A stretch of DNA of 15,214 bases from JANNFX01 sp031380225. GTDB lineage: Bacteria; Pseudomonadota; Alphaproteobacteria; Rhizobiales; Hyphomicrobiaceae. The stretch is from the NCBI GenBank assembly GCA_031380225.1, contig JANNFX010000101.1, positions 1-15,214 on the forward strand. Direction: 5' to 3'. The notes below the pieces were generated by a model. The model was not told the origin of the DNA. It saw only the letters and a program-made list of their open reading frames with translations, and did no database searches. Within the stretch, counting starts at the first letter, position 1. The number at the start of each line of letters is the position of its first letter. Of this stretch, positions 7,412 through 13,594 are shown piece after piece. The position numbers were made by a program, and so were the translations under genes.

Positions 7412-7429
7412 GCGGCCATTGCCGCTTTT
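7412..7429 (+). terminator. Short GC hairpin with T-run after queA, probable intrinsic terminator
   Basis: GCGGC (7412-7416), loop CATT and GCCGC (7421-7425) are followed by TTTT (7426-7429), starting two bases after the queA stop codon. The 5-bp stem is short but all G-C with a compact loop, and the T-run is immediately adjacent. Moderate confidence. Confidence 0.5.
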
Positions 7430-7477
7430 CGGGCTTAATCGGTGGTCATATCGATCGGGTCGGTCAGGGAGTTTCTA

Positions 7478-8215
7478 ATGTCACGTTTCGTCGCCATCCA
7501 GTCCCGCACGCGTCGCGGCTCCGCACTGCTGGTCACACTGGCCGGATTGTTTATTATTTCAGGAGCTGCGGCCATGGCCGACGACAAGCCACTCCCTCGA
7601 ACGGTTACTGTGTCGGCTGCGGGCCAAGTTGGTGCCGTCCCTGATAAGGCTCATGTCTCAACCGGCGTCATTGCCGAAGCTGATACTGCGCGGGACGCTC
7701 TGAATAAAAACTCAGCCGCCATGGCGGGTTTGATCGCCGGGCTGAAGTCAGCTGGCATCGAACCCAAGGACATTCAAACAACGTCGTTCAACATCGAACC
7801 GCGCTACACCAATCCGCGTGAAGGTGAAGTCGCGGTCATCAACGGTTACCGTGTCGTTAACCAGGTTGATATCGTCTCGGCCAAGATCGACAAGCTCGGT
7901 GACGTTCTCGACAAGATGGTGACGCTGGGCGCCAATCAGATGAATGGCATCACCTTCGAGGTCAGCCAGGCCGAAACGCTGAAAGACGAAGCCCGCAAGG
8001 TTGCCATTGCCAATGCGTTGCGCCGCGCCAAACTGTTAGCGGCCGCAGCCGGGGCGGAGGTTGGCGACGTGATCTCGATCTCAGAAGACACGGCCCAAAA
8101 CCCTGTTATGTATGGAGCCAAGATGACCCGGTCGTCGATGGCAGAGTCGGTGCCGGTTGAGGCTGGGACCGAAATGCTCGAAGCGCGGGTGACGGTGACT
8201 TGGGCGCTGAAGTAA
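7478..8215 (+). CDS. Exported SIMPL-domain protein (DUF541, BP26/OMP28-like)
   Basis: A 245-aa secreted protein. Residues 1 to about 34 form a signal peptide (Arg-rich start, hydrophobic SALLVTLAGLFIISGAAAMA, then AMA-DD as a cleavage-like site). The rest is a SIMPL domain: TVTVSAAGQVGAVPDKAHVS, followed by the DIQTTSFNIEPRY strand, GYRVVNQVDIV, and the C-terminal ARVTVTWALK. This matches the periplasmic oligomeric proteins related to Brucella BP26 and E. coli YggE, whose cellular role is not well defined (linked to oxidative or envelope stress). ATG 7478 with AGGGAG at 7466-7471 is preferred over the in-frame GTG 7442. It is separated from queA by a terminator-like hairpin, so it is probably expressed independently. 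Confidence 0.9.
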   Translation: MSRFVAIQSRTRRGSALLVTLAGLFIISGAAAMADDKPLPRTVTVSAAGQVGAVPDKAHVSTGVIAEADTARDALNKNSAAMAGLIAGLKSAGIEPKDIQTTSFNIEPRYTNPREGEVAVINGYRVVNQVDIVSAKIDKLGDVLDKMVTLGANQMNGITFEVSQAETLKDEARKVAIANALRRAKLLAAAAGAEVGDVISISEDTAQNPVMYGAKMTRSSMAESVPVEAGTEMLEARVTVTWALK

Positions 8216-8241
8216 CGCGGTCCCGCGTGCCACCGCAATAA

Positions 8242-8256
8242 TTAACAAGAAATTGA
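8242..8256 (+). promoter_or_regulatory. CtrA-like box (TTAA-N7-TTGA) upstream of the pseudopilin genes
   Basis: TTAACAAGAAATTGA at 8242-8256 matches the alphaproteobacterial CtrA consensus TTAA-N7-TTAA in seven of eight specified positions. It lies in an AT-rich stretch 155 bp before the first TadE-type gene. CtrA controls pilin genes in Caulobacter, so the idea is attractive, but a match this short is expected by chance in AT-rich DNA. Confidence 0.25.
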
Positions 8257-8321
8257 ATTATCCCGTAAAATTTTATTCGAAAGCGAATTGCGTTTTTCTC
8301 TCATTGTTTTCCAACAACACT

Positions 8322-8342
8322 CATTAATTAGCATAATTAATG
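8322..8342. promoter_or_regulatory. 21-bp AT-rich palindrome, candidate operator upstream of the TadE pair
   Basis: CATTAATTA and TAATTAATG form perfect 9-bp arms around GCA. It sits 69 bp before the chosen start of the first pseudopilin gene, in the most AT-rich part of the window (about 8237-8350). The exact symmetry suggests a dimeric regulator site. The regulator is unknown, and I could not fix a -35/-10 pair here with confidence. Confidence 0.45.
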
Positions 8343-8410
8343 CGTTGTTTATTGGCCCGCGCATAGTGTCTCCAGCAATGTTTAGCCTAATAGGCCGGAG
8401 AATATCTGCG

Positions 8411-8983
8411 ATGGGACGTGACAAATTTATGCGAGGCGGGATCGCGCGTATCAGCGCTCCGAGCCTAATGTCAAAATGGAAGCGCGACCAGAGTGGCGCG
8501 ACCGCGATCGAAATGGCCTTTGTCGCTGGGCCGTTTTTCTTCTTCATCTTCGGCATCATTGGTTTCGGTCTGCACTTCTATTCTCAGAACATGCTTGAGC
8601 ACGCAGTTGAAACGGCGGCGCGCTCGATCAGAACCGGCTCGGCGCAGAAGGCGGCGATGAGCATGTCGGCTTTCAAAACCTCAGTTTGCAATGCCGCGAG
8701 TGGGCTGATCAATTGCTCAAAAGTGCGCGTGCACGTGCAATCAGCGGCAGCCTGGTCAGGCATCACCCCAACGCCGTGTCTGTCAAGCGGATCGATGTCT
8801 GCCGAAGCGTCTGGATCATCGGCGTTGTCAGCGGCATCGGGCGGCGCCAGTTCGTCAGTTCTGGTGACGGTTTGCTATGAGTGGGAACTGGCTCAGACAC
8901 TGCCGTTCCTGGGCTTGAGCAACATGGGTAACAACTCATCTTTGATCCAGGCGGTCGCCGCATTCAAGACAGAGCCTTACTAA
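8411..8983 (+). CDS. TadE-family pseudopilin-like protein
   Basis: A 190-aa protein with one N-terminal membrane helix. The sequence KWKRDQSGATAIEMAF (residues 22-37) is the TadE signature: a basic leader, Gly29, then Glu34 at +5 of the presumed cleavage site before Ala30. The Phe/Ile-rich helix AGPFFFFIFGIIGFG follows. In tad (tight adherence) systems such minor pseudopilins are processed by a prepilin peptidase and assist Flp pilus assembly. The C-terminal part contains a Ser/Ala/Gly-rich stretch (about residues 128-150) and four cysteines. ATG 8411 is preferred, with GGAG at 8397-8400; the frame is open from 8288 but that part crosses the AT-rich control region. No tad ATPase, secretin or flp gene is in the window. 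Confidence 0.8.
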   Translation: MGRDKFMRGGIARISAPSLMSKWKRDQSGATAIEMAFVAGPFFFFIFGIIGFGLHFYSQNMLEHAVETAARSIRTGSAQKAAMSMSAFKTSVCNAASGLINCSKVRVHVQSAAAWSGITPTPCLSSGSMSAEASGSSALSAASGGASSSVLVTVCYEWELAQTLPFLGLSNMGNNSSLIQAVAAFKTEPY

Positions 8984-9032
8984 CGAATTGATGCGGGCGG
9001 CAGGTGGTGCAGCCCGCGAAACTGAACGAAGA

Positions 9033-9638
9033 ATGGGGTCGACAATGCTTTGCGCTTTGAAATATAGACTACTGGATCTGCCGAGGAAGTTTATTGCCGA
9101 TCGGTCCGGTGTTGCGGCAGTTGAATTCGGGCTTCTCGCGCCAATACTCGTACTGATGCTGCTCGGCGTTATCGAAATTAGCCGTGCGGTATCGATGAAC
9201 CGCAAATTCTCGTCCGTGACCGCGACCATCGCCGATCTCGTCGCACGGGAGCAAACAGTTTCCTCTGCAGACGTCACGAAGATGTACTCCGTTGCGTCTC
9301 ACATGATGAAGCCCTGGACGTCGTCGCAGTTGAAACTAGCGATCATCCCCGTCAAACGCGATGCCACGACAAGTAAGACCTGCGTTTACGCCCAGACAGC
9401 CAACCGCGCGACCTTGAACGGCGCGGCTCTGAAGGCCTACCAGGCTTCTTATACAATGCCGACGGGTATGCTGAGCGGCAATGACTCGGTGATCGTCGTT
9501 GAATCGAGCTACACGTTTACGCCGCTGTTTGGCTCACAAATTATGCCGGGAGCGACGTGGAACGATAAAGTCTTCCTAAATCCCCGCAACAGCTGCGTAG
9601 ATTTTGACAGCAACAATTGCGTTGTCACGTGTCCGTAA
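9033..9638 (+). CDS. Second TadE/TadG-like pseudopilin protein
   Basis: A 201-aa protein from ATG 9033, with one N-terminal membrane helix. FIADRSGVAAVEFGLLAPIL shows the same processing pattern as its neighbour: Gly26, then Glu31 at +5 from Val27. The helix LAPILVLMLLGVIEISRAV follows, and the remainder is probably extracytoplasmic. The C-terminus has three clustered cysteines (NSCVDFDSNNCVVTCP), suggesting disulphides. The start is uncertain: ATG 8991 (7 bp after the previous gene) and ATG 9045 are also in frame, and none has a strong ribosome binding site. It almost certainly forms an operon with the upstream TadE gene. A homologue of the full TadG with a von Willebrand domain is not present. 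Confidence 0.78.
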   Translation: MGSTMLCALKYRLLDLPRKFIADRSGVAAVEFGLLAPILVLMLLGVIEISRAVSMNRKFSSVTATIADLVAREQTVSSADVTKMYSVASHMMKPWTSSQLKLAIIPVKRDATTSKTCVYAQTANRATLNGAALKAYQASYTMPTGMLSGNDSVIVVESSYTFTPLFGSQIMPGATWNDKVFLNPRNSCVDFDSNNCVVTCP

Positions 9639-9655
9639 TCGGTTGCACCTCGTAG

Positions 9656-9684
9656 TTGAGAAACAAACACTGTTCAGTTATAGT
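9656..9684 (+). promoter_or_regulatory. Sigma-70-like promoter of the tetR-family gene
   Basis: TTGAGA (9656-9661) and TATAGT (9679-9684) are separated by exactly 17 nt, matching the housekeeping consensus at four and five of six positions. Transcription would start near 9691, leaving a leader of about 60 nt before ATG 9751. The spacer carries the operator-like palindrome described separately. Confidence 0.6.
9662..9679. promoter_or_regulatory. Candidate TetR autoregulatory operator inside the tetR promoter
   Basis: The 18-mer AACAAACACTGTTCAGTT fills the spacer between -35 and -10. Its outer bases are symmetric (AAC..A......T..GTT). Its right half, extended into the -10, reads ACTGTTCAGTTATAG (9669-9683). 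The same motif recurs as ACTGTCCGGTTTTAG (10449-10463) before the ABC ATPase gene, agreeing at 12 of 15 positions and with the same centre of symmetry. Binding here would block RNA polymerase directly. Confidence 0.5.
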
Positions 9685-9685
9685 C

Positions 9686-9712
9686 GGGGGCGGCGCCGAA
9701 AGCGCCGCTCTC
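9686..9712 (+). promoter_or_regulatory. Stable 5'-leader hairpin of the tetR transcript
   Basis: GCGGCGC (9690-9696) and GCGCCGC (9702-9708) pair perfectly around the loop CGAAA, and the stem can extend by a few G-C and G-U pairs to 9686/9712. It lies at or just after the predicted transcription start. It may protect the mRNA 5' end, or end transcripts of the preceding TadE operon, although no T-run follows. Confidence 0.5.
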
Positions 9713-9750
9713 AACGTTTGTACAACCTGAATAGGATGAGAATTGCAGGT

Positions 9751-10359
9751 ATGGGGCGACGCTCAGTCCATACGGCCGATCAGTTGCGCGAGGTCATTAT
9801 CGATGCCTCGCGCGCGATCATTGCCGAGCAAGGTCTGCAGGCACTGTCAGCACGCGAGATTGCCCGCCGGATCGAGTATTCGCCGGGCACCCTCTACAAC
9901 ATCTTTCAGAACTTGGACGATATCATTCTGACCATTGAAGGTCAGATGCTGGACCGGCTATCGGACGTTCTGACCACATTGCCGGTTGTCACCGATCCTG
10001 GGCAGCGCGTCCGTCAGCTCGCGCATGCTTACCTCAAGTTTTCGCACGACAACCCCAAGCTCTGGAACCTGCTGTTTGAGCATCATTTGCCCGCCGGCCA
10101 GGACGTGCCGGCCTGGTATCGTGCCAAACTTAATGGCTTGATGGGGCAGGTTGAAGCTGCGGTCGCGCCGTCTCTGGAAAATGCCAGCGAAGACACCATC
10201 CGGCGCAGTGCCCGCGTGTTGTGGGCAGGCGTGCACGGCATTACGTCATTGTCGACGGCAGATAAGCTGTCGAACGTCACCTCCGACACCGCCGGTCAGT
10301 TGATCGACGACCTTGTAGGGCTTTATCTAGCTGGCCTGGCAGCCACGCATTCAGCTTAA
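9751..10359 (+). CDS. TetR/AcrR-family transcriptional repressor with WHG-type C-terminal domain
   Basis: A 202-aa regulator. Residues 10-52 form the TetR N-terminal DNA-binding domain, with the helix-turn-helix LSAREIARRIEYSPGTLYNIF at 32-52. The C-terminal half (KLWNLLFEHHLPAG, then ARVLWAGVHGITSLSTADKL) shows the W-x-x-x-HG signature of the WHG subfamily, which presumably binds a small hydrophobic ligand. ATG 9751 is preferred because AGGATGAG (9733-9740) precedes it at 10 nt; the ATG at 9736 is an alternative. It sits directly upstream of an ABC ATPase and adaptor, and its own promoter shares an operator-like motif with theirs. The simplest reading is a local repressor of the efflux-type operon and of itself. 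The ligand is unknown. Confidence 0.88.
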   Translation: MGRRSVHTADQLREVIIDASRAIIAEQGLQALSAREIARRIEYSPGTLYNIFQNLDDIILTIEGQMLDRLSDVLTTLPVVTDPGQRVRQLAHAYLKFSHDNPKLWNLLFEHHLPAGQDVPAWYRAKLNGLMGQVEAAVAPSLENASEDTIRRSARVLWAGVHGITSLSTADKLSNVTSDTAGQLIDDLVGLYLAGLAATHSA

Positions 10360-10435
10360 CCGTCGAATTGATCAAATTTCGCCCACCAACGGGGTGCCAA
10401 AAGTGGTCTTGACAACAATAATTAACCTGTCCCGT

Positions 10436-10464
10436 CTGGAACACCGGTACTGTCCGGTTTTAGA
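10436..10464 (+). promoter_or_regulatory. Candidate promoter and TetR operator before the ABC ATPase gene
   Basis: The perfect palindrome ACCGG-TACTGT-CCGGT spans 10443-10458. Aligned on its centre with the tetR promoter, CTGGAA (10436-10441) and TTTAGA (10459-10464) fall exactly at the -35 and -10 positions with a 17-nt spacer. Both match the consensus at only three of six positions, so this would be a weak promoter. The motif ACTGTCCGGTTTTAG (10449-10463) is shared with the tetR promoter. A separate TTGACA at 10409-10414 has no good -10 partner. Confidence 0.5.
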
Positions 10465-10529
10465 GTAGTGTGACCTCGAACAAATCCAATCATGAGGTCC
10501 GGACACTCCGGGCCGGGGAGTTTCGACAC

Positions 10530-11297
10530 ATGTTTTCATCGACCAGCCCAGCAATTTCGGGCTCCGCCATCGCCGGTCTGCCGCCTTTGCTTGCCGCCCG
10601 CGATATTGTCAAAACCATCACCACCGCCGCCGGTGACTTGCACATCTTAAAAGGTGTCAGCATGGATCTGCGGCCTGGCGAGCTGACGCTATTGATGGGC
10701 CCCTCGGGCTCGGGCAAGACCACCCTGTTGTCGATCCTCGGTTGCATTCTAACGGCAACGGCAGGGCAACTCAGCATCTCCGGCGAAGAAGCGGTTGGTT
10801 TGTCGGCTGAAGGCCTGGCAGCGCTTCGCCGCCGGCACGTCGGCTTTGTGTTCCAAGGTTACAACCTATTCCCAACTCTGACGGCGGTCGAAAATGTCAT
10901 GGTCGCACTCGATGTGCGCGGCGTGATGACGGTTAATCCGACCCAGGCCTCGATCGATGCCTTGTTGTCGGTCGGCCTTGGCCACCGGCTCAATACCTAT
11001 CCTTCGAAATTGTCGGGCGGGGAGAAGCAACGCGTGGCGATTGCCCGCTCGCTCGCTGGTCAACCGTCGATCATCTTGGCTGATGAACCGACCGCGGCTT
11101 TGGATAGCGAAAACGGCAAAGCGGTGATGGAGCTGTTGTCGACTGTTGCGAAAGACCCCTCGCACGCAGTCTTAGCGGTCACCCATGATCATCGCACGCT
11201 GCCCTATGCTGATCGCATCATTCGCATCGAAGACGGCCGCATCGTCGCCGATGAACGGCCCGATAAATCAAAGCCAGCGGTCGCGCAAAGCCACTAA
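10530..11297 (+). CDS. ABC transporter ATP-binding protein (LolD/MacB/DevA-like)
   Basis: A 255-aa ATPase of the lipoprotein-export/MacB/DevA branch, working on the cytosolic face of an FtsX-like permease. All motifs are intact: Walker A GPSGSGKTT at 57-65, Q-loop Gln109 (FQGYNLF), signature LSGGE at 161-165, Walker B IILADE ending at Glu186, D-loop ALD, and switch His219 (VTHD). Residues 1-20 are an unusual Ser/Ala-rich extension before the first strand. ATG 10530 with GGGGAG at 10515-10520 is preferred over the upstream in-frame GTG 10470. The adaptor gene follows 59 bp later. No permease gene is adjacent, so the ATPase must pair with a membrane subunit encoded elsewhere, or the operon has been trimmed. 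Confidence 0.92.
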   Translation: MFSSTSPAISGSAIAGLPPLLAARDIVKTITTAAGDLHILKGVSMDLRPGELTLLMGPSGSGKTTLLSILGCILTATAGQLSISGEEAVGLSAEGLAALRRRHVGFVFQGYNLFPTLTAVENVMVALDVRGVMTVNPTQASIDALLSVGLGHRLNTYPSKLSGGEKQRVAIARSLAGQPSIILADEPTAALDSENGKAVMELLSTVAKDPSHAVLAVTHDHRTLPYADRIIRIEDGRIVADERPDKSKPAVAQSH

Positions 11298-11356
11298 CAT
11301 TCGCCGCAACACTAGAACCCGATGACATCTAATCACAGACGGAACGAGATACTGCC

Positions 11357-12394
11357 ATGACCAAGTCCTCCCTCCTGTTGACAGCCTCCGCAGCCGTACT
11401 TGCGGCAGCAGCGGCCTATTTTGCCGCCACATCGACGCGAACAGTGGCCGATAATTACGCCGACAAGGCTGCAGCGGCGGCCGAAATCAACTGGGTTGCT
11501 GCCGCGCCTGGCCGCGTTGAACCCAAAGACGGTGAAGCCCGGCTCGGCACCACCTATCTCGGGCGCGTCGAAGAAGTGCTGGTCAAGGTCGACGACAAGG
11601 TCGAGGACGGCGAGTTGCTGATCCGCCTTGACGACGCCGAAGCGCGCGCCAAGCTCACATCTGCTGAAGCGCAGGCCGAAGCACTCCGTGAAGAGCGCGA
11701 AAAGCAATTCGCAAGCGGTCGCGAAGATGTCCGCAAAGCAGAGGACGCGATCTACTCGGCTGAACGCGCGGTGACCGGCGCCCGTATCGAACTCGACTAC
11801 GCAATTTCATCAAAGCGGACCGGCTCGGGCAATGAGCAGACCGTGGCAGACGCGCGCAAGCGGCTTAAAGATGCGAAGGAGCGTCTTGAGCGCGAGCGCG
11901 TTGGTTTCGTCAAAGCTCAGTCGAAGAGCAATCTACCGGCGCCGAGCAGCGCTGAATCGGCCGTCGCCGCGGCGCGAACTGACGTTCGTCTGGTTGAAGC
12001 GACGCTTGACCGGACCCGCATTCGTGCGCCATCCGCCGGCACCGTCTTACAACTCAATGCCAAGATTGGCGAAATTGTAGCGCCGTCGCCGGAGTTGTCG
12101 CTGGTTGTCGTTGGTGACATGTCGGCTTTGCGTGTCAAAGCCGAAGTTGACGAAGGAGACGTTGCAAAGATCAAGATCGGCCAGAAGGCCTTTGTCAAAA
12201 GCGTAAGCCACCCGGGTAAAGAATTTGAAGGCAAGGTTTCAAAGCTGGCGCCGACACTCGCTCAAGCCCGCATCGGGCCGCGTGGGCCGCGCCGCACCAA
12301 CGATGTCGACGTTATGGAAGTGACCATCGATTTAGATGGCTTGGTGCCGCTGCTGCCTGGAATGCGCGTCGACGCCTTTTTTCGCAAAGACTGA
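11357..12394 (+). CDS. HlyD/DevB-type periplasmic adaptor subunit
   Basis: A 345-aa membrane-fusion protein. One N-terminal hydrophobic segment (residues 5-25) anchors it to the inner membrane. AAPGRVEPKDGEARLG and GRVEEVLVKVDDKVEDGELLIRLD form the first half of the lipoyl/barrel-sandwich domain. A charged, heptad-like coiled-coil region of about 120 residues follows. The second lipoyl half is TRIRAPSAGTVLQLNAKIGEIV, followed by the beta-barrel (VKAEVDEGDVAKIKIGQKAFVK) and the C-terminal LPGMRVDAFFR. The AAPGRVEP start and overall plan resemble DevB of the cyanobacterial DevBCA exporter and relatives common in Rhizobiales. It should link an ABC pump to an outer-membrane channel. GGAACGAGA upstream of ATG 11357 serves as a modest ribosome binding site. 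The gene ends 97 bp before a strong terminator, closing a two-gene operon. Confidence 0.9.
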   Translation: MTKSSLLLTASAAVLAAAAAYFAATSTRTVADNYADKAAAAAEINWVAAAPGRVEPKDGEARLGTTYLGRVEEVLVKVDDKVEDGELLIRLDDAEARAKLTSAEAQAEALREEREKQFASGREDVRKAEDAIYSAERAVTGARIELDYAISSKRTGSGNEQTVADARKRLKDAKERLERERVGFVKAQSKSNLPAPSSAESAVAAARTDVRLVEATLDRTRIRAPSAGTVLQLNAKIGEIVAPSPELSLVVVGDMSALRVKAEVDEGDVAKIKIGQKAFVKSVSHPGKEFEGKVSKLAPTLAQARIGPRGPRRTNDVDVMEVTIDLDGLVPLLPGMRVDAFFRKD

Positions 12395-12490
12395 AAAGAC
12401 CGAGTGGCGGCCGCCGGTGCCAAGAGCCGGCCCGCTCCGGCAATTGGCCGACGCTGGCGGTGATCTCGACGGCACAATCAGACTCAAAAA

Positions 12491-12517
12491 CGGCCCGCTT
12501 TGACGGGCCGCTTTTTT
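12491..12517 (+). terminator. Strong intrinsic terminator of the ABC/adaptor operon
   Basis: CGGCCCG (12491-12497) pairs with CGGGCCG (12504-12510) around a 6-nt loop, and CTTTTTT follows (12511-12517). AAAAA at 12486-12490 pairs with the T-run, so it could also act on the other strand. The clearest terminator in the window. Confidence 0.88.
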
Positions 12518-12637
12518 GTTAAGCAACTGCTTCCATGAAAAATTACGGGTGTCACACGCGGAACAGCGCCACGCCGCTGGCTGGGGCATTGTCATGACAG
12601 TTCAACGCGGCCAAGCCGCTCTCAAAGGGAGTTTGTC

Positions 12638-12856
12638 ATGTACGGCACCATCACCAAGTTTGACGACAAGACCGGCCGCGGCGTCATCGAAACTGAAGCT
12701 GGCCAACGCTACCGCTTCGCTAAATCGGAAGTTCAAAACCCGAATGGCAAGCTCGTTGGTTACGGCGCAGATTTCCTGGTCGATATCCGCCAGCCCAAAG
12801 AAATCGTGCTGATGCATGGCTCGCCCTGGACCGTGTTCGCCGGTGCCAACCACTGA
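12638..12856 (+). CDS. Small cold-shock/OB-fold-like protein
   Basis: A 72-aa protein. The start MYGTITKFDDKTGRGVIETE has the layout of a cold-shock domain first strand pair (G-x-I-x-x-F-x-x-x-x-G-x-G-x-I). YRFAKSEVQN sits where the CSD has its F-x-H-x-S/D segment, and the later VGYGADFLVDI corresponds to the strand near the G-x-x-V-x-F part. The aromatic RNP residues are mostly not conserved, so RNA binding is uncertain and 'CspA-like OB fold' is an inference. The ribosome binding site AAAGGGAG (12624-12631) lies six bases before ATG 12638. A small hairpin GCGGC-CAA-GCCGC (12607-12619) lies just upstream and might influence translation. It lies just after the strong terminator, so it should have its own promoter. 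Confidence 0.7.
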   Translation: MYGTITKFDDKTGRGVIETEAGQRYRFAKSEVQNPNGKLVGYGADFLVDIRQPKEIVLMHGSPWTVFAGANH

Positions 12857-12896
12857 TCGCATTTCCTTTAGCAACCACTATTTCAAGAGACCCGCC

Positions 12897-13304
12897 ATGT
12901 CCCGCCCAGTTGATATGACCGATGTGCCTGCTGTCAGCGCCCGCGAGCTCGGCCTTGCCCTCAAAATGCTGCGTGTCGGCGGCGGCTCGCAGTTCGCATC
13001 CACCATCGTCCCCGACGAGGCCTTTCGCCGGGCCGAGCACAGCTACTGGCAGTCGGTCGAACGTGATCAATCGCGCAAGACGGCAACGCTGGTCCGGCTG
13101 CGCGCCTTTGTCGAAGTGTGTGGCTCCAAACGCATCGCGGCGTTGCTTGCCGACCACGGCAGCATCGGCCTGACGCTGGCTTTGGAAGCCGCCGCATCAC
13201 AGCGCCTCAACGCCGAACGCGGCTTGAACCCGCTGTGGATGACATGGAGCATATCGCGCAGCCTCGACCCGGCCCGCCCGGCCACATTTCAGGCTGCCGC
13301 CTAG
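12897..13304 (+). CDS. Unrecognised 135-aa protein
   Basis: I do not recognise this family. From ATG 12897 (AAGAGA at 12883-12888 upstream) the product is a soluble, mainly helical-looking protein with no signal peptide or membrane segment. It starts MSRPVDMTDVPAVSARELGL and contains GLALKMLRVGGGSQFAS, the charged RRAEHSYWQSVERDQSRKTA, two hydrophobic helices around LVRLRAFVEVCGSKRIAALL, and the end ERGLNPLWMTWSISRSLDP. Codon use and third-position GC look like the neighbours, supporting a real gene. It lies 40 bp after the OB-fold-like gene and may be cotranscribed with it. ACGGGC (13320-13325) and GCCCGT (13347-13352) downstream could form a weak closing hairpin. Confidence 0.7.
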   Translation: MSRPVDMTDVPAVSARELGLALKMLRVGGGSQFASTIVPDEAFRRAEHSYWQSVERDQSRKTATLVRLRAFVEVCGSKRIAALLADHGSIGLTLALEAAASQRLNAERGLNPLWMTWSISRSLDPARPATFQAAA

Positions 13305-13361
13305 GGTATTTGACGCTGGACGGGCAGTGATCCGTCTCGTGAGGCCGCCCGTTAACCAATC

Positions 13362-13460
13362 ATGATAACATTAACCCTCATTGGCTCCTTCCTGGCCGTC
13401 TTCGCGCCAGCGCTGACGGTCTTCACGTGGTGGCTCGACCGGGTCGCCGGTAAGGGGTGA
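13362..13460 (+). CDS. Possible 32-residue single-pass membrane protein
   Basis: ATG 13362 opens a 33-codon frame ending TGA at 13458-13460. The product starts MITLTLIGSFLAVFAPALTV, continues FTWWLDRV and ends AGKGx-like with a basic tail, giving one clear membrane helix with positive residues after it, as in many small bacterial membrane proteins. Against it, there is no good Shine-Dalgarno sequence (GAGG at 13341-13344 is 17 nt away), and I do not recognise the sequence. It could be a chance frame. Confidence 0.35.
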   Translation: MITLTLIGSFLAVFAPALTVFTWWLDRVAGKG

Positions 13461-13594
13461 GGGTTGAGGCCGCGCGATTGCGCGTGCCATCGGTTTACCG
13501 GTCAAATCAATGCCACGACCTCAGAAACCAGGCGATGAACTTAATCGCTGGTGCTTGCGGGCTCCGCGCAATTCGCGATACATTTGCAAAAATT
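13461..13594. other. Non-coding gap before the REP-like repeat
   Basis: Between 13305 and 13790 the only gene candidate is the 32-codon frame at 13362-13460, and the only clear repeat is at 13595-13660. This part holds a small hairpin, CGCGC-GATT-GCGCG (13471-13484), which may end the preceding transcript. The imperfect inverted pair CCAGGCGAT / ATCGCTGG lies near 13531-13554. I see no RNA gene or further coding sequence. Confidence 0.4.

Noticed and set aside
8215..8228. ACGCGGTCCCGCGT hairpin at the stop codon of the SIMPL gene
   Set aside because: The loop is too small unless the stem is shortened to five pairs, and no T-run follows, so it is not a supportable terminator.
8288..8410. N-terminal extension of the first TadE-like protein by 41 residues
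   Set aside because: It would code across the AT-rich palindrome region, has no ribosome binding site, and TadE proteins normally have a short basic leader before the helix.
10409..10437. TTGACA at 10409 as the -35 of the ABC operon promoter
   Set aside because: The sequence 16-18 nt downstream (around CCGTCT) is not a plausible -10; the operator-centred pair at 10436-10464 fits spacing better, though it is weak.
12720..13157. 145-codon - strand frame spanning two small + strand genes
   Set aside because: It overlaps both the OB-fold-like gene and the 135-aa gene, each of which has a suitable ribosome binding site, and its product shows no recognisable motif.
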